Notes: generated by a model not told the origin, from the letters alone. A stretch of DNA of 64,000 nucleotides from Paraburkholderia caffeinilytica (GCF_003368325.1 NZ_CP031467.1:3658001-3722000), one strand, 5' to 3'; shown: positions 17,892-27,347, numbered from the stretch's first letter. Made by a program: numbers and translations.

Positions 17892-19274
17892 ATGGCAAAA
17901 GAAATCGAATTTGCCGACGACGCGCCTTCGTTCGCGCATAGCCAGCAGTTCCAGGACATCAAGAACGCCGCGCACGAACACCTGCTGACGCGTATCGAGG
18001 AGCTCGGCTCCGAGTTCGGCCGCTGGTCGCGCAACGCGATCAACCAGTTCGTCGATCTGGAAATGGACAGCTTTGTGAGGCTGCGCCGGATACCGATCAA
18101 CGAGAGTGAAGTGCGGTTGATCGCCGAGGCGCTGACCAAGGAACTCGCGGGCTTCGGCCCGATCGAGGATCTGCTCGCCGATCCGGCCGTCGAGGATATT
18201 CTGATCAACGGCTACAACGACGTCTATGTGTCGCGCCACGGCATTCTGACCAAGATTCAGGTGCGCTTTGCCGACAACGCGCATCTGCTGCGTATCGTGC
18301 GGCGCATTCTCGCGCCGATCGGGCGGCGTCTGGACGAATCGAATCCGATGGTCGACGCGCGGCTGCCGAACGGCGGGCGTGTGAATGTCGTGATCGAGCC
18401 GCTGTCGATCGACGGGCCGATCGTCTCGATCCGCAAATTCCGCAAAGATCCGATGCGCCCCGAGGATCTGCTCGGCAACGGCACCTACAGCCCGGAAATC
18501 GGCGCGCTGCTCGAAGCGGCGGTCGCCGCGCGTTGCAACGTGCTGGTCTCGGGCGGGACGAGCTCGGGCAAGACCTCGCTGCTCAACGCGCTGGCATTCC
18601 ACATTCCCGAGCCGGAGCGGGTCGTGACCATCGAGGACACGGCCGAACTGTCGTTGAACCACCCGCACGTGGTGCGGCTCGAGAGCCGTCCGGGCGGCTT
18701 CGACGGCGCGGGCGTCGTGACGATTCGCGATCTGTTGCGCAATACCTTGCGGATGCGGCCGGACCGCATCATCGTCGGCGAAGTGCGCGGCGGCGAGGTG
18801 CTCGAAATGCTGCAGGCGATGAACACCGGCCACGACGGCTCGATGGGCACGGTGCACGCCAGCTCGCCGCGCGAATGTCTGTACCGCCTCGAAATGCTGG
18901 CCGGTTTTGCGGGCTTTCAGGGCACCGAGTCGAGCTTGCGCCGGCAGATCGCCAATGCGATCGACTTCATCGTGCAGATCGGCCGGCTCTCGAACGGGCG
19001 TCGGCGGATTCTTTCGATTACCGAAGTAACCGGTCTGTCGGACAACATCATCGCGACGCAGGAGCTTTATCGCTACGAGCCGGTCGCGACCGCGGAAGGC
19101 GATGAGCTCGATAACTGGGTGTCGCTCGGTATTCATCCGCACTCGCCGAAACTCGCGCGTTTTCGCCAGGCGTTGGGCGGCGAGATACAGAACGGCTTCG
19201 GCAACGCGGGCTTCAGCGGCGGCGGCTTCGGAGGCGGCGGTGGTGGCGGTTTCGGCGGAGGCTTCAATGTCTAG
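17892..19274 (+). CDS. tadA: tad secretion ATPase TadA/CpaF
   Basis: A 460-residue type II/IV secretion ATPase that powers Flp pilus assembly at the inner membrane. It has the N-terminal CpaF region ([30 protein letters not shown]), Walker A GGTSSGKT at residues 221-228, an Asp box ([10 protein letters not shown]), Walker [12 protein letters not shown] near 292-302 and the His box [11 protein letters not shown] near 313-323. The last ~30 residues are an unusual Gly/Phe-rich tail ([11 protein letters not shown]...). It starts 3 bases after tadZ and overlaps tadB by 8 bases. Confidence 0.95.
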   Translation: MAKEIEFADDAPSFAHSQQFQDIKNAAHEHLLTRIEELGSEFGRWSRNAINQFVDLEMDSFVRLRRIPINESEVRLIAEALTKELAGFGPIEDLLADPAVEDILINGYNDVYVSRHGILTKIQVRFADNAHLLRIVRRILAPIGRRLDESNPMVDARLPNGGRVNVVIEPLSIDGPIVSIRKFRKDPMRPEDLLGNGTYSPEIGALLEAAVAARCNVLVSGGTSSGKTSLLNALAFHIPEPERVVTIEDTAELSLNHPHVVRLESRPGGFDGAGVVTIRDLLRNTLRMRPDRIIVGEVRGGEVLEMLQAMNTGHDGSMGTVHASSPRECLYRLEMLAGFAGFQGTESSLRRQIANAIDFIVQIGRLSNGRRRILSITEVTGLSDNIIATQELYRYEPVATAEGDELDNWVSLGIHPHSPKLARFRQALGGEIQNGFGNAGFSGGGFGGGGGGGFGGGFNV

Positions 19275-20301
19275 CGTGGTACTGGTCTTCGCGGCGCTCG
19301 CGCTGCTATGCGCGGCGCTCGCGTTGCTGCTCTGGCAGCGTGGCGCGCAGCGCAAAGACCAGGCGAGCACCGAGCGCTATATCGATAGCCGCATGGCGGT
19401 GGCCATGCCGACCGGCGCGGGTGCGGGCGGGGTGGCGAGCGGTGCGGGGGGCGGTCCGCGCGTCGCCGCCGCGCGCGCCGCCGCGGCGTCTGCCGCGATC
19501 GCGCCGCAAGCACCCCCGGCGGATGCAGGCTGGCTCGCGCGAGCGCGCTACCTGCAAGCGCGCGTGCGCTTCATCGTGCAACACGCAATGGCTCGCTCGG
19601 GCATTGCCAACGCCCGGGCGCCTGCGACGATTGCCGGTGCAATCGTGCTGTTGCTGTGCGGCTGGGCCGCGTTGGCAGGCGGCGTGCTCGCCGCCGGCGC
19701 GATGCTGATTGCGTGCGCAATGTTTATTTATTTTCTGCTGGCGATGCGCGCGAACAAGCGTCGTCAACTGATCGTGCGGCAATTGCCGCTGTTCCTCGAC
19801 GGCATCGTGCGTCTGATTACGCTCGGCAACAGCGTGCCGGCCGCGTTTCAGGCCGCGTTGCAGAACACCGAGGCGCCGCTGCGCGAATGTCTGGACTATG
19901 TCTCCCGGATGCTGCGCACCGGTGTCGAAATCGATCGCGCGCTGTCCCAGGTCGCGGTGATCTATGGCGTGCGCGAGCTCGAACTCGTTGGCGCTGTCCT
20001 GCGTCTGTCGGTCAAGTACGGCGGCCGCGCCGACGTGATGCTCGACCGCATGTCTTCGTTCATGCGCGATCTCGAACAGGCCGAGCGCGAACTCGTGGCG
20101 ATGTCGGCGGAAACGCGGCTGTCGTCGTGGGTGCTGGCGATGCTGCCGATCGGCATCGGCGGTTTTCTGATTCTCTCCAATCCTAAGTATTTCGCGTCGA
20201 TGTGGTTCGATCCGACCGGACGGCTGCTCGTCTACCTGGCGTTTGCTTTGCAAGTCGCGGGCGCCTATCTGCTGTATCGCCTCGCGAATCTGAGGAGCTG
20301 A
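19267..20301 (+). CDS. tadB: tad inner-membrane platform protein TadB
   Basis: A 344-residue polytopic membrane protein with the GspF-like fold of type II secretion platforms, partner of TadC and TadA. An N-terminal helix ([21 protein letters not shown]) is followed by a low-complexity Ala/Gly linker, another hydrophobic pair, the T2SF domain (LPLFLDGIVRLITLGNSVPAAFQAAL... ELELVGAVLRLSVKYGGRADVMLDRMSSFMRDLEQAERELVAMSAETRLSSWVLAMLPIGI) and two C-terminal helices. The ATG at 19267 lies within the tadA end and is coupled to it; the longer in-frame start would overlap tadA by 170 bases and is rejected. Confidence 0.92.
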   Translation: MSSVVLVFAALALLCAALALLLWQRGAQRKDQASTERYIDSRMAVAMPTGAGAGGVASGAGGGPRVAAARAAAASAAIAPQAPPADAGWLARARYLQARVRFIVQHAMARSGIANARAPATIAGAIVLLLCGWAALAGGVLAAGAMLIACAMFIYFLLAMRANKRRQLIVRQLPLFLDGIVRLITLGNSVPAAFQAALQNTEAPLRECLDYVSRMLRTGVEIDRALSQVAVIYGVRELELVGAVLRLSVKYGGRADVMLDRMSSFMRDLEQAERELVAMSAETRLSSWVLAMLPIGIGGFLILSNPKYFASMWFDPTGRLLVYLAFALQVAGAYLLYRLANLRS

Positions 20302-20303
20302 CG

Positions 20304-21317
20304 ATGCAGGCTTATCAACTCGTCGCTCTCGCGTTGGCTCTGGCCGCGCTCGCAGTGCTGCTGCTTGCCGGTCTGGTGCTGGCGCGCGTGGCCGCCGTGC
20401 GGCGCAGCGAACGCACGCTAAGACACGCGCTCGACGAGCGCGCGTTGCAAACCGCGGCGCTCGCGTCCGCGGCGGCTGCGCGTGGCGCGGACGGCGCGCA
20501 GGGCAACTCAAAAGCTGCCTTGCGAAACGTGCAACTCAAGGGGTTCAAGGGGCTGCTCGAGCGCTTCGCGCACACCGGGATTCGCTGGCTCGACACGCCG
20601 TTCGGCCGCCAGGTCGTGGCCGAGGAAGACCGCCGCCTGCTTGAGCAGTGCGGTTTCGTGGATACGCGCACGCGCGGCCTGTTTCTGGTGGCGCGGCTCG
20701 TGGGCGCACTGGTGCTGCCGGTGCTGGTCGGTACCTTGGCGCGTGGCGCTCTGGACGGTCCACGCTATGTCGTGCTCGTGGTCATCTCGACCATGGCGGG
20801 CTTCATGGTGCCGAAAATCATCCTCAAGCGGCGAGCCGGCAAGCGCCGACTCGGCGTAGTCGACGAACTGCCGTTGCTGGTCGATCTGTTGCGCCTGCTG
20901 CAGGGCGTGGGCTTGTCGCTCGATCAAAGCTTGCAAGTCATGGTCAACGATTTCCGCTCGATGCTGCCCGTGCTCTCGAGCGAACTCGAAATCGCGCAGC
21001 GCCAGTTCGCGGCGGGCCGCACCCGCGAGCAATCGCTGAACCGGCTCGCTTCCAGTTACGACAACGAAGATCTGCGCGCGGTCGTGCGCCTGCTGGTGCA
21101 GGTCGACCGGCACGGCGGCGCCGTTCAGGAGCCGCTCAAGCAGTTCGGCGACCGCCTGCGCGAATCGCGCCGGGCGATGTTGCGCGAGCGCATTGGCCGT
21201 CTCGCCGTGAAGATGACCGGTGTGATGATCGTCACGTTGCTGCCCGCGCTGATGATCGTCACCGCCGGCCCAGGCGTACTGGCTGTCCAGCATTCGCTGG
21301 TCGCGATGCATCGGTAA
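20304..21317 (+). CDS. tadC: tad inner-membrane platform protein TadC
   Basis: A 337-residue polytopic protein, second GspF-like platform subunit of the tad machine. It has an N-terminal helix (LVALALALAALAVLLLAGLVLARV), a central pair of helices (FLVARLVGALVLPVLVGTL, YVVLVVISTMAGFMVPKIIL), the T2SF domain (LGVVDELPLLVDLLRLLQGVGLSLDQSLQVMVNDF) and a C-terminal helix (MTGVMIVTLLPALMIVTAGPGVL). The ATG at 20304 has a GAGGAG SD; the longer frame overlapping tadB is not used. It starts 2 bases after the tadB stop. Confidence 0.93.
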   Translation: MQAYQLVALALALAALAVLLLAGLVLARVAAVRRSERTLRHALDERALQTAALASAAAARGADGAQGNSKAALRNVQLKGFKGLLERFAHTGIRWLDTPFGRQVVAEEDRRLLEQCGFVDTRTRGLFLVARLVGALVLPVLVGTLARGALDGPRYVVLVVISTMAGFMVPKIILKRRAGKRRLGVVDELPLLVDLLRLLQGVGLSLDQSLQVMVNDFRSMLPVLSSELEIAQRQFAAGRTREQSLNRLASSYDNEDLRAVVRLLVQVDRHGGAVQEPLKQFGDRLRESRRAMLRERIGRLAVKMTGVMIVTLLPALMIVTAGPGVLAVQHSLVAMHR

Positions 21318-21327
21318 GGATCTGGCA

Positions 21328-22209
21328 ATGGCTCACTGTCTATCGTTCGAACCTCTGACGCGCCCGGCCGAAAGCGCGCGCCGTGCCGCACGCTGCGGCG
21401 TGGCACTGGCGGCGTTTTTCCTGCTTGGCGCGTGCGCGTCCAAAGACGTCGCGGGTTACGGCGTCGGGCCGCAGGCCGAACGTGCGGCGATGGCCCAGCA
21501 AGCCAATCGCGATCCCGCGCCGGACACGCCCGGCATGTATCTCGGACTGATCGACCAGATGCAGTCGCAGGGACTTTACTTCGCCTCGCTCGCGCATATC
21601 GACGCGTACGAAAAGCAATACGGTGTGAGTCCCGACACGATTTTGCTGCGCGCCGACGCGTTGCGGATGACCGATCAGCCCGCCGCCGCAGCGACCACGT
21701 ACGGCCAGTTGCTGAAGACGCCGCTCGCCATGCGTGGCTATCGCGGGCTTGGTCTGATCGCCGGCGCGGCCGGCGACTTTGCGCGCGCCGCGCAGGAATT
21801 GCAGCAGGCCGCGCAACTCGCGCCGACCGATGCGGCGACCCTGTCGGATCTCGGCTACGCGAAGCTGCGCGATGGCGATGTGAACGGCGCGCGCGTGCCG
21901 TTGATGAAGGCGGCCGAACTCGATCAGAACAATCCGAAGATCGTCAGCAACATGGTGCTTTATCTGCTCGCCAACGGCGACCAGGCAGAGGCGCTGGCGG
22001 TGATGAATCAGCAGAAGTTCACGCCGGACGTGCGTGCGGCGATTCGCAGCGATGCGGCGAAGGTGGCCGCGGCAGGACGCTCGCAAGCGCGCGGGACTCA
22101 GGCGCAATCACAACAACAGCTCGGGCAGGCCGGTGCAGGCACCGGCACGGTCGCGAGCGCGCAGGGTATCGAACCGGCACCGCGCTTATTGCAGCGTTTC
22201 GCGCAGTGA
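21328..22209 (+). CDS. tadD: tad TPR lipoprotein TadD
   Basis: A 293-residue lipoprotein: signal segment ALAAFFLLGACASKD contains a lipobox with the acylated Cys near residue 36. Tetratricopeptide-like helical repeats follow at about residues 75-230 (YGVSPDTILLRADALRMTDQPAAAATTYGQLL, GYRGLGLIAGAAGDFARAAQELQQAAQLAPTDAATLSDLGYAKLRDGD, KAAELDQNNPKIVSNMVLYLLANGDQAEAL). TadD is a scaffold or pilotin-like factor needed for secretin function. The C-terminus is Gln/Ala-rich and probably disordered. AAGGA precedes the ATG. Confidence 0.9.
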   Translation: MAHCLSFEPLTRPAESARRAARCGVALAAFFLLGACASKDVAGYGVGPQAERAAMAQQANRDPAPDTPGMYLGLIDQMQSQGLYFASLAHIDAYEKQYGVSPDTILLRADALRMTDQPAAAATTYGQLLKTPLAMRGYRGLGLIAGAAGDFARAAQELQQAAQLAPTDAATLSDLGYAKLRDGDVNGARVPLMKAAELDQNNPKIVSNMVLYLLANGDQAEALAVMNQQKFTPDVRAAIRSDAAKVAAAGRSQARGTQAQSQQQLGQAGAGTGTVASAQGIEPAPRLLQRFAQ

Positions 22210-22246
22210 GCGCGCGGTGCCCGATCAGGCAATCAGGGGAATCGAG

Positions 22247-22636
22247 ATGCATAAAAGAACAACGAATCGGGGCTGGGCGGCATCGGTGCTGCGAGTGCTG
22301 TGCTTGGGCGCGGCGATTGGCATGGCGGCTTCAGCGGTTGCGCAGACAAGCGACGCCGCTCAGCCGGCAGAGGCCACGCAGCCGCTGGTCCGGGCAAGCG
22401 AAGTGGGTCACTCGACCCGCGCCTGGCTCGACCTGCAAAGCAGCAACGCGGAAGCCGCGCCCGCGCTGCCGATGCTCGGCGCCGAAGCCGGGCTTGCCTA
22501 CCGGCGGTACATGGAATCGTTCAAGAGCAAGATTCCCGATCTGTACGGGTCGGCGCTGAATGCCGGCAACGGTGGCGGTAACGGCGGCGCGATGGGCGTA
22601 ACCGGTGGGACGGGCCCTGGCGTCGGTTCGAACTGA
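22247..22636 (+). CDS. exported DUF3613 family protein in tad locus
   Basis: A 129-residue secreted protein with a signal peptide (VLRVLCLGAAIGMAASAVAQ) and the DUF3613 core: PLVRASEVGHSTRAWLDLQSSN, PMLGAEAGLAYRRYMESFKSKIPDLYG. The C-terminal 25 residues are Gly-rich. DUF3613 proteins are found in tad loci of beta-proteobacteria; their role is unknown, and a small accessory periplasmic part is the best guess. It lies between tadD and tadG, with 1 base separating it from tadG, so it belongs to the operon. The ATG follows AGGGGAATCGAG. Confidence 0.82.
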   Translation: MHKRTTNRGWAASVLRVLCLGAAIGMAASAVAQTSDAAQPAEATQPLVRASEVGHSTRAWLDLQSSNAEAAPALPMLGAEAGLAYRRYMESFKSKIPDLYGSALNAGNGGGNGGAMGVTGGTGPGVGSN

Positions 22637-22637
22637 C

Positions 22638-24443
22638 ATGCGCAAACCTTCGACCTTTACCGTGGCCGCTGGCTATCCGCGCTCGCTTCGCGCGCGGCGC
22701 GGCGGCGCGTCGATGCCTGGCGGGCGCCGCCAGCATGGCGCGGTCGCGGTTCTGGCGGTGATCTGGCTGAGCATTGCGATCGCGGCGCTCGGCGCGATCG
22801 ATATCGGCAATGTGTTTTTCGTGCGCAGGCAGTTGCAGAGCACGGCGGACCTGGCGGCGATGGCGGGCGTGCAACTGGTCAACAGCGCCGGTGGTTGCTC
22901 CGCGGCGACCGCGGCGGCAACACAAAACGCGACGACCAATGGTTTGCCGACCACCGGCACCGTTACGGTGTCGTGCGGCAGATGGGACACGGCGACCAGC
23001 ACGACGTTGACTACTCCCCCGACCGACGGGACGGGTTCGCCGATCAACGCGGTGAATGTGACCGTCGGAGAATCGGTCCCGTACTTTTTTCTTGGGCCGG
23101 CGCGCAACCTGCAAGCATCGGCGACAGCGAAAGCGACGAACATCGGCGTATTTACGATCGGCACTTCGCTGATTTCAGTGGGCAGTAACGGATGCACGGC
23201 CTCAGCCAGTACTCTGAACAACGTACTCGGCGGTCTGCTCGGCATCAACCTGCAACTGGACGCGGTGTCGTACTGCGGCCTGGCGACCGCGCGGGTCAAG
23301 GTGCGCGATCTTGTGGTAGCGGCCAATGCGGGCACGGTCGATGGATTGCTCGCGCTTCCGGTCACGGTGAGCAGCCTTGCCAATCTGATGGTGTCCGCGT
23401 TGCAGCAGACGTCGGTTGTCAATGCCAATCTGAGCTCCACCATCGGTGCGCTGCAGACAGTGGTGAGCGCCAACGTGCCAGGTGGGTTCAACATTGGCGA
23501 CAGTTCTTCGGCATCAGGCCTGTTATCGCTCGGTCTGGCCAATACGCAGGCTGCGCTCGATGCAACGATCAGTCCACTGGATGCGTTGATTGTGTCTGCT
23601 GAAATCGCCAGGAAGGGACAGCCGCCTATCAACATTGCGGCGGGCCTGAATCTGCCTGGACTCAGCACCACCTTGCAGTTGCAGATCATCCAGCCGCCGG
23701 TGCTGGCGGTCGGTGAAGCAGGCACGGCAGCCGGCGACTCGACAGCATGGGTCACGACAGCACGCTCCGCGCAGGTGCGGGCGTACCTGAATCTGAATCT
23801 GGGGACGGCTTCGTTGCCGCTCGGCTTCCTCGGTGCGCTGCTCCCAATCAATGTCAATCTGCCGATTTACCTCGAGGTGGCGCCGGGGCAAGCGGGACTA
23901 AGCTCGACACGGTGCGCATCGACAAGTCAGGCCAGTCAATCGGTGATTGGCGTTCAGACGGGGCTCGCGAATGTTTGTGTCGGCGATCCGCCGAACAATC
24001 TGTCCGCGTCGAAGGCGTTTAGCTGCAAGAAGCCCGCCACCCTTGTGAACGTATTGAACGTGGCGACTGTTACTGGTGTGGCATCGGTTTCTGCGGTGAA
24101 TCCGCAGACCGCCTCGCTTACTTTCGACGGTGTCGTCGATAACGAATATCAATCTACCAATTCGAACAATGTCGGCGGTGTCATTTCCAATGCGTTGTCA
24201 GGCCTTGGCGCTCAACTGGCAAAGCCGAACGCGTTGACCGTTACGCTGCTCGGTGGTTTGAGCCTGCCGCTAGGCTCGATCGTGTCGCCTATCGTTACGC
24301 TTCTCGGTAACGTGCTAGCGCCCGCGCTTGCCGGCCTCGACACGCTCCTTGTTCCCGTGCTGCAACTTCTCGGCGCGCAGATTGGCGTCAGCACAATTCA
24401 CGACCTGTCGCTGACATGCGGCGTCTCGCAACTGGTCAACTAG
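22638..24443 (+). CDS. tadG: TadG-like minor pilin/adhesin
   Basis: A 601-residue tad component. The N-terminal Tad motif RQHGAVAVLAVIWLSIAIAALGAIDIGNVFFVRRQLQSTADLAAMAGVQL gives an inner-membrane helix and the conserved pseudopilin-like region. A large predicted periplasmic or surface domain follows, rich in Ser, Thr, Asn and Leu, with a few scattered Cys (GGCSAAT, VSCGRWDT, SYCGLATARVKV, RCASTSQAS, FSCKKPAT, LTCGVSQ). No vWA domain is seen. ATG 22638 directly follows the DUF3613 stop; a second possible start is at 22713. It may act as a pilus tip or anchoring subunit, as proposed for TadG in other bacteria. Confidence 0.82.
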   Translation: MRKPSTFTVAAGYPRSLRARRGGASMPGGRRQHGAVAVLAVIWLSIAIAALGAIDIGNVFFVRRQLQSTADLAAMAGVQLVNSAGGCSAATAAATQNATTNGLPTTGTVTVSCGRWDTATSTTLTTPPTDGTGSPINAVNVTVGESVPYFFLGPARNLQASATAKATNIGVFTIGTSLISVGSNGCTASASTLNNVLGGLLGINLQLDAVSYCGLATARVKVRDLVVAANAGTVDGLLALPVTVSSLANLMVSALQQTSVVNANLSSTIGALQTVVSANVPGGFNIGDSSSASGLLSLGLANTQAALDATISPLDALIVSAEIARKGQPPINIAAGLNLPGLSTTLQLQIIQPPVLAVGEAGTAAGDSTAWVTTARSAQVRAYLNLNLGTASLPLGFLGALLPINVNLPIYLEVAPGQAGLSSTRCASTSQASQSVIGVQTGLANVCVGDPPNNLSASKAFSCKKPATLVNVLNVATVTGVASVSAVNPQTASLTFDGVVDNEYQSTNSNNVGGVISNALSGLGAQLAKPNALTVTLLGGLSLPLGSIVSPIVTLLGNVLAPALAGLDTLLVPVLQLLGAQIGVSTIHDLSLTCGVSQLVN

Positions 24444-24458
24444 CGTAACCAAGACAAG

Positions 24459-25850
24459 ATGAGAACCAACACCAAAATCGAGGAACTCGATATCTACGTC
24501 TGGGAAGGCAAGGCCGACATCGTCGACCGGGTCGCGCGCTGCATGGCGAGCTTCGACGTCGAAGTGATCCGCGCGGACGATATCGCGATCTCGCCTGAAC
24601 GGACGGCGCTGCGGCCATCGCTCGCGATCATCAGCGTGTCGGTGATCGACAGCGGCGCGCTGCTCATGCGCGACTGGCAGGCCGCCCACGGCATTCCCGT
24701 CGTGTGGGTCGGCGCCGCGCCGCGCGACCATGATCCGGCGACTTACCCGTCCGACTATTCGCACATCCTGCCGCTCGACTTCACCTGCGCCGAATTGCGC
24801 GGCATGGTGATGAAGCTGGTGCTGCAATTGCGCGCGCACAGCGCCAAGACGCACGAGTCGGATGCGATGATCGCCAACTCGGAGTGCATGCAGGCGCTGC
24901 TGCACGAAGTCGACACGTTCGCCGACTGCGACACGAGCGTGCTGGTGCACGGCGAAACCGGGGTCGGCAAGGAGCGCATCGCGCAACTGCTGCACGAAAA
25001 ACATACCCGCTACGGCCAGGGGCCGTTCGTCGCGGTGAACTGCGGTGCGATTCCGGACGGTCTGTTCGAATCGCTGTTCTTCGGTCACTCGAAAGGCTCG
25101 TTTACGGGCGCGGTGGTCGCGCACAAGGGTTACTTCGAACAGGCCGACGGTGGCACGCTGTTCCTCGACGAAATCGGCGATCTGCCGCTCTACCAGCAGG
25201 TCAAGCTACTGCGCGTGCTCGAAGACAGCGCGGTCACGCGCATCGGTTCGGCCACGCCGGTGAAGCTCGACTTCCGGCTGGTGGCGGCGACCAACAAGCA
25301 TTTGCCGCAACTGGTCAAGGACGGCACCTTCCGCGCCGATCTTTACTATCGGCTTGCAGTGATCGAGCTGAAGATTCCGTCCCTCGAAGAGCGCGGCGCG
25401 GTCGACAAGATTGCGATCTTCAAGGCGTTCATTGCGCAGGTCGTCGGCAGCGAGCGTCTTTCCGCGTTGCCGGACCTGCCGTACTGGCTGGCCGACGCGG
25501 TGGCCGACACTTACTTCCCCGGCAATGTGCGCGAACTGCGCAACCTGGCCGAGCGGATCGGCGTGACGGTGCGTCAGATCGGCGCGTGGGACGCGGCGCG
25601 CCTGCAGCGGCTGCTCGCGCTTGCGCGCACCAGCCAGCCGGTGCCGGCCGAGAGCGCCGCCGAGGTGCTGGTGGATCGCAGCAAATGGGACATGGCCGAG
25701 CGCAACCGCGTGCTGGCCGCGCTCGACGCAAACGGTTGGCGCCGCCAGGACACGGCCCTTTATCTGGGGATCAGCCGCAAGGTTTTGTGGGAGAAGATGC
25801 GTAAGTATCAAATTTTTGACGAAGAGCCCGAAACACGCGAAAGTGAGTAA
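24459..25850 (+). CDS. sigma-54-dependent activator of the tad locus
   Basis: A 463-residue bacterial enhancer-binding protein. Residues 1-125 form a degenerate receiver-like domain ([14 protein letters not shown]) without a clear phosphoacceptor. The AAA+ domain has Walker A GETGVGKE (165-172), GSFTGA (213-218, a Ser variant of GAFTGA, the sigma-54 contact loop), Walker [11 protein letters not shown] (231-240) and [15 protein letters not shown]. The Fis-type HTH is at the C-terminus ([29 protein letters not shown]). It starts 15 bases after tadG, so probably regulates the tad genes or the surface proteins nearby; that link is inferred. Confidence 0.9.
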   Translation: MRTNTKIEELDIYVWEGKADIVDRVARCMASFDVEVIRADDIAISPERTALRPSLAIISVSVIDSGALLMRDWQAAHGIPVVWVGAAPRDHDPATYPSDYSHILPLDFTCAELRGMVMKLVLQLRAHSAKTHESDAMIANSECMQALLHEVDTFADCDTSVLVHGETGVGKERIAQLLHEKHTRYGQGPFVAVNCGAIPDGLFESLFFGHSKGSFTGAVVAHKGYFEQADGGTLFLDEIGDLPLYQQVKLLRVLEDSAVTRIGSATPVKLDFRLVAATNKHLPQLVKDGTFRADLYYRLAVIELKIPSLEERGAVDKIAIFKAFIAQVVGSERLSALPDLPYWLADAVADTYFPGNVRELRNLAERIGVTVRQIGAWDAARLQRLLALARTSQPVPAESAAEVLVDRSKWDMAERNRVLAALDANGWRRQDTALYLGISRKVLWEKMRKYQIFDEEPETRESE

Positions 25851-25897
25851 TAATGAGACGGTTGTACTAAAACAAAATCTGTTCAAGCAGGATTTAC

Positions 25898-26614
25898 ATG
25901 GACCGAAAGTCGAAACTACGGCGGATTGCCCTGGCAGCAGTCATCGCAATGGGGGCGGTGCAGGGCGTGAACGCGCAAGCTCTGGCGGATAACGGGTCGA
26001 GTGCTGGCGTCGTTTCCCAGCCGGGCGCGCCGACCGCCTTGCCGGCCAATTCAGTGGCTGGACAGGCGCAGACAAGTGCGTTGACGCCGGACGAAGCCAA
26101 GCAGTCTGCAGCGGGGAATGTGGCGGAATTGCAGCAGATGATCCGGGGCTCGGATCTGAGCGAATTGCGCACGACGTACAACGGCAGTTACGGCGCGAGC
26201 TTGCTGTTTTATGGCAAGGAGATGACGTACTACGTGGCGTTGTTCCAGCAAAAGAACTTCTGGCGCGTTATCAAGACGCAGGACGCCACGCGTGCGGACA
26301 TGATCTATAAGGATTTTGTGCGTCAGACGCTGCAACTGTCGGACGTCGAGATTCGCCGCACACAGCTGGAGGCGCAGAAGGCGTTCACGGAGCGCATGAT
26401 CGCGTTGTCGCAGGACCGTGCCAACCGCTTGCAGGCCGACCTTGACGTTGCGCATCAGCAGCAGACGATTGTTGCGAATCAGCAGCAGCAGACCCGAGCC
26501 GAGGCAACGGCGCTGGCGCAGCAGAAGGCTGCCGCACAAGACCAGCTGCGCGCCGCGCAACGCCAGGTTCGCGAACTGCAGCGTCAACTGGAAACCGGCC
26601 TGCCGTCGCACTGA
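25898..26614 (+). CDS. exported DUF2968 coiled-coil protein
   Basis: A 238-residue exported protein. The signal peptide (IALAAVIAMGAVQGVNAQA) is followed by a DUF2968 core: NVAELQQMIRGSDLSELRTTYNGSYGASLLFYGKEMTYYVALFQQKNFWRVIKT. A long coiled coil runs from about residue 135 to the end (AEATALAQQKAAAQDQLRAAQRQVRELQRQL). DUF2968 is a Burkholderiales family of unknown function that often sits next to tad loci. It lies 47 bases after the sigma-54 activator gene, so it may share the transcript. The role is not established; a periplasmic spacer or binding partner is a guess. Confidence 0.82.
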   Translation: MDRKSKLRRIALAAVIAMGAVQGVNAQALADNGSSAGVVSQPGAPTALPANSVAGQAQTSALTPDEAKQSAAGNVAELQQMIRGSDLSELRTTYNGSYGASLLFYGKEMTYYVALFQQKNFWRVIKTQDATRADMIYKDFVRQTLQLSDVEIRRTQLEAQKAFTERMIALSQDRANRLQADLDVAHQQQTIVANQQQQTRAEATALAQQKAAAQDQLRAAQRQVRELQRQLETGLPSH

Positions 26615-26672
26615 GCGCGACGACCGGAAGATGGGCGGGCAAGGCGGCTTTAACAGCGCCGCCCACCCCATT

Positions 26673-26737
26673 GAACGTACAAGCCGAACATACAACGCGA
26701 ACGTACAGGCCTGGCGTACAACCCGGCCGTACAACCC
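26673..26737. repeat. five 13-bp tandem repeats (core GTACAA)
   Basis: Five consecutive 13-bp units (26673, 26686, 26699, 26712, 26725) share the pattern N-N-C-R-TACA-R-N-C-C around GAACGTACAAGCC. Copies 1 and 3 are closest to the consensus; 2 has CATACA, and 4 and 5 end in CAACCC. The array follows the DUF2968 stop after 58 bases. The exact period suggests an iteron-like or operator-like array rather than random bias. Confidence 0.75.
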
Positions 26738-27152
26738 GTTTAGTAGCGCAAGTCACCAATCCCCGCAGTAGACCCCGCAGCAGAAAGCCTCGTTTCCGAA
26801 GCATCACCACACGAGCAGACATCCCGCACCTGGTTTCCCATGCAGACCCGTCCGCGACGCACGTAGTGCGGAGTGGGAGCTGATGAGTCCTTTGTCACAA
26901 GCGCATGCAGGAGCGCGAGCACGGATTCCACGGAGCCACTACCGCTTGCAGGCCACGGTTCCCGCTTAGCAAGATCGGTGTGAGCCGCTTTCTTTGCTTA
27001 TCTTTCTTTGCGGGGCGGCAAAGAAAGTAAGTGCCTGCCCCGCACAGGGGCGAACGCTAATAGACCACAAACAATGCAAGGAAAGGCACCCTAACCTAAC
27101 AAGCAAGCGCCCCACCCACCACGCGCCCCGCAACACAAAAAAAAGCACACCC
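26738..27152. other. 415-bp non-coding stretch
   Basis: No supportable gene. It contains a GC-poor tail (27060-27150) with several A runs, and the palindromic element described separately. Short frames in it do not have recognisable starts or protein-like composition. Confidence 0.6.
26992..27051. repeat. palindromic intergenic element (CTTTCTTTGC/GCAAAGAAAG)
   Basis: Perfect 10-bp inverted arms CTTTCTTTGC (27002-27011) and GCAAAGAAAG (27018-27027) flank a 6-base GC loop. A second small hairpin GCCCC/GGGGC (27037-27041 with 27047-27051) follows at once. From memory, this combination resembles an element dispersed in Paraburkholderia intergenic DNA; only one copy is seen here, so dispersal cannot be confirmed from the window. 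Confidence 0.6.
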
Positions 27153-27347
27153 CTAATGATGCCGCTTCTTCTGAGCCGAACGCGTCTCATCCCTTGGCGA
27201 GTGCCGCGGCTCACTCAGATCGACTGCGATCGGATCGCTAGCGGGAAAGCTTTCTTCGAGAGCCTCATCGAGGCGGCTTTCCGCGGACGCGGCGGGCGGC
27301 TGCGCCGCTTTGTTGCGATGAGGTGCAAGTTGCTTCTGCTTGGTCAT
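27153..27347 (-). CDS. small conserved protein with SFPASDP motif
   Basis: A 64-residue polypeptide. The start at 27347 (MTKQKQ) has GGAG 7 bases upstream and is preferred to an ATG 12 bases earlier. The central motif RLDEALEESFPASDPIAVDL recurs in short uncharacterised proteobacterial proteins, which supports it as a genuine gene. The ends are rich in Lys, His and Ala and likely unstructured. No function is known. It is transcribed opposite to the flanking genes. Confidence 0.65.
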   Translation of the reverse strand: MTKQKQLAPHRNKAAQPPAASAESRLDEALEESFPASDPIAVDLSEPRHSPRDETRSAQKKRHH

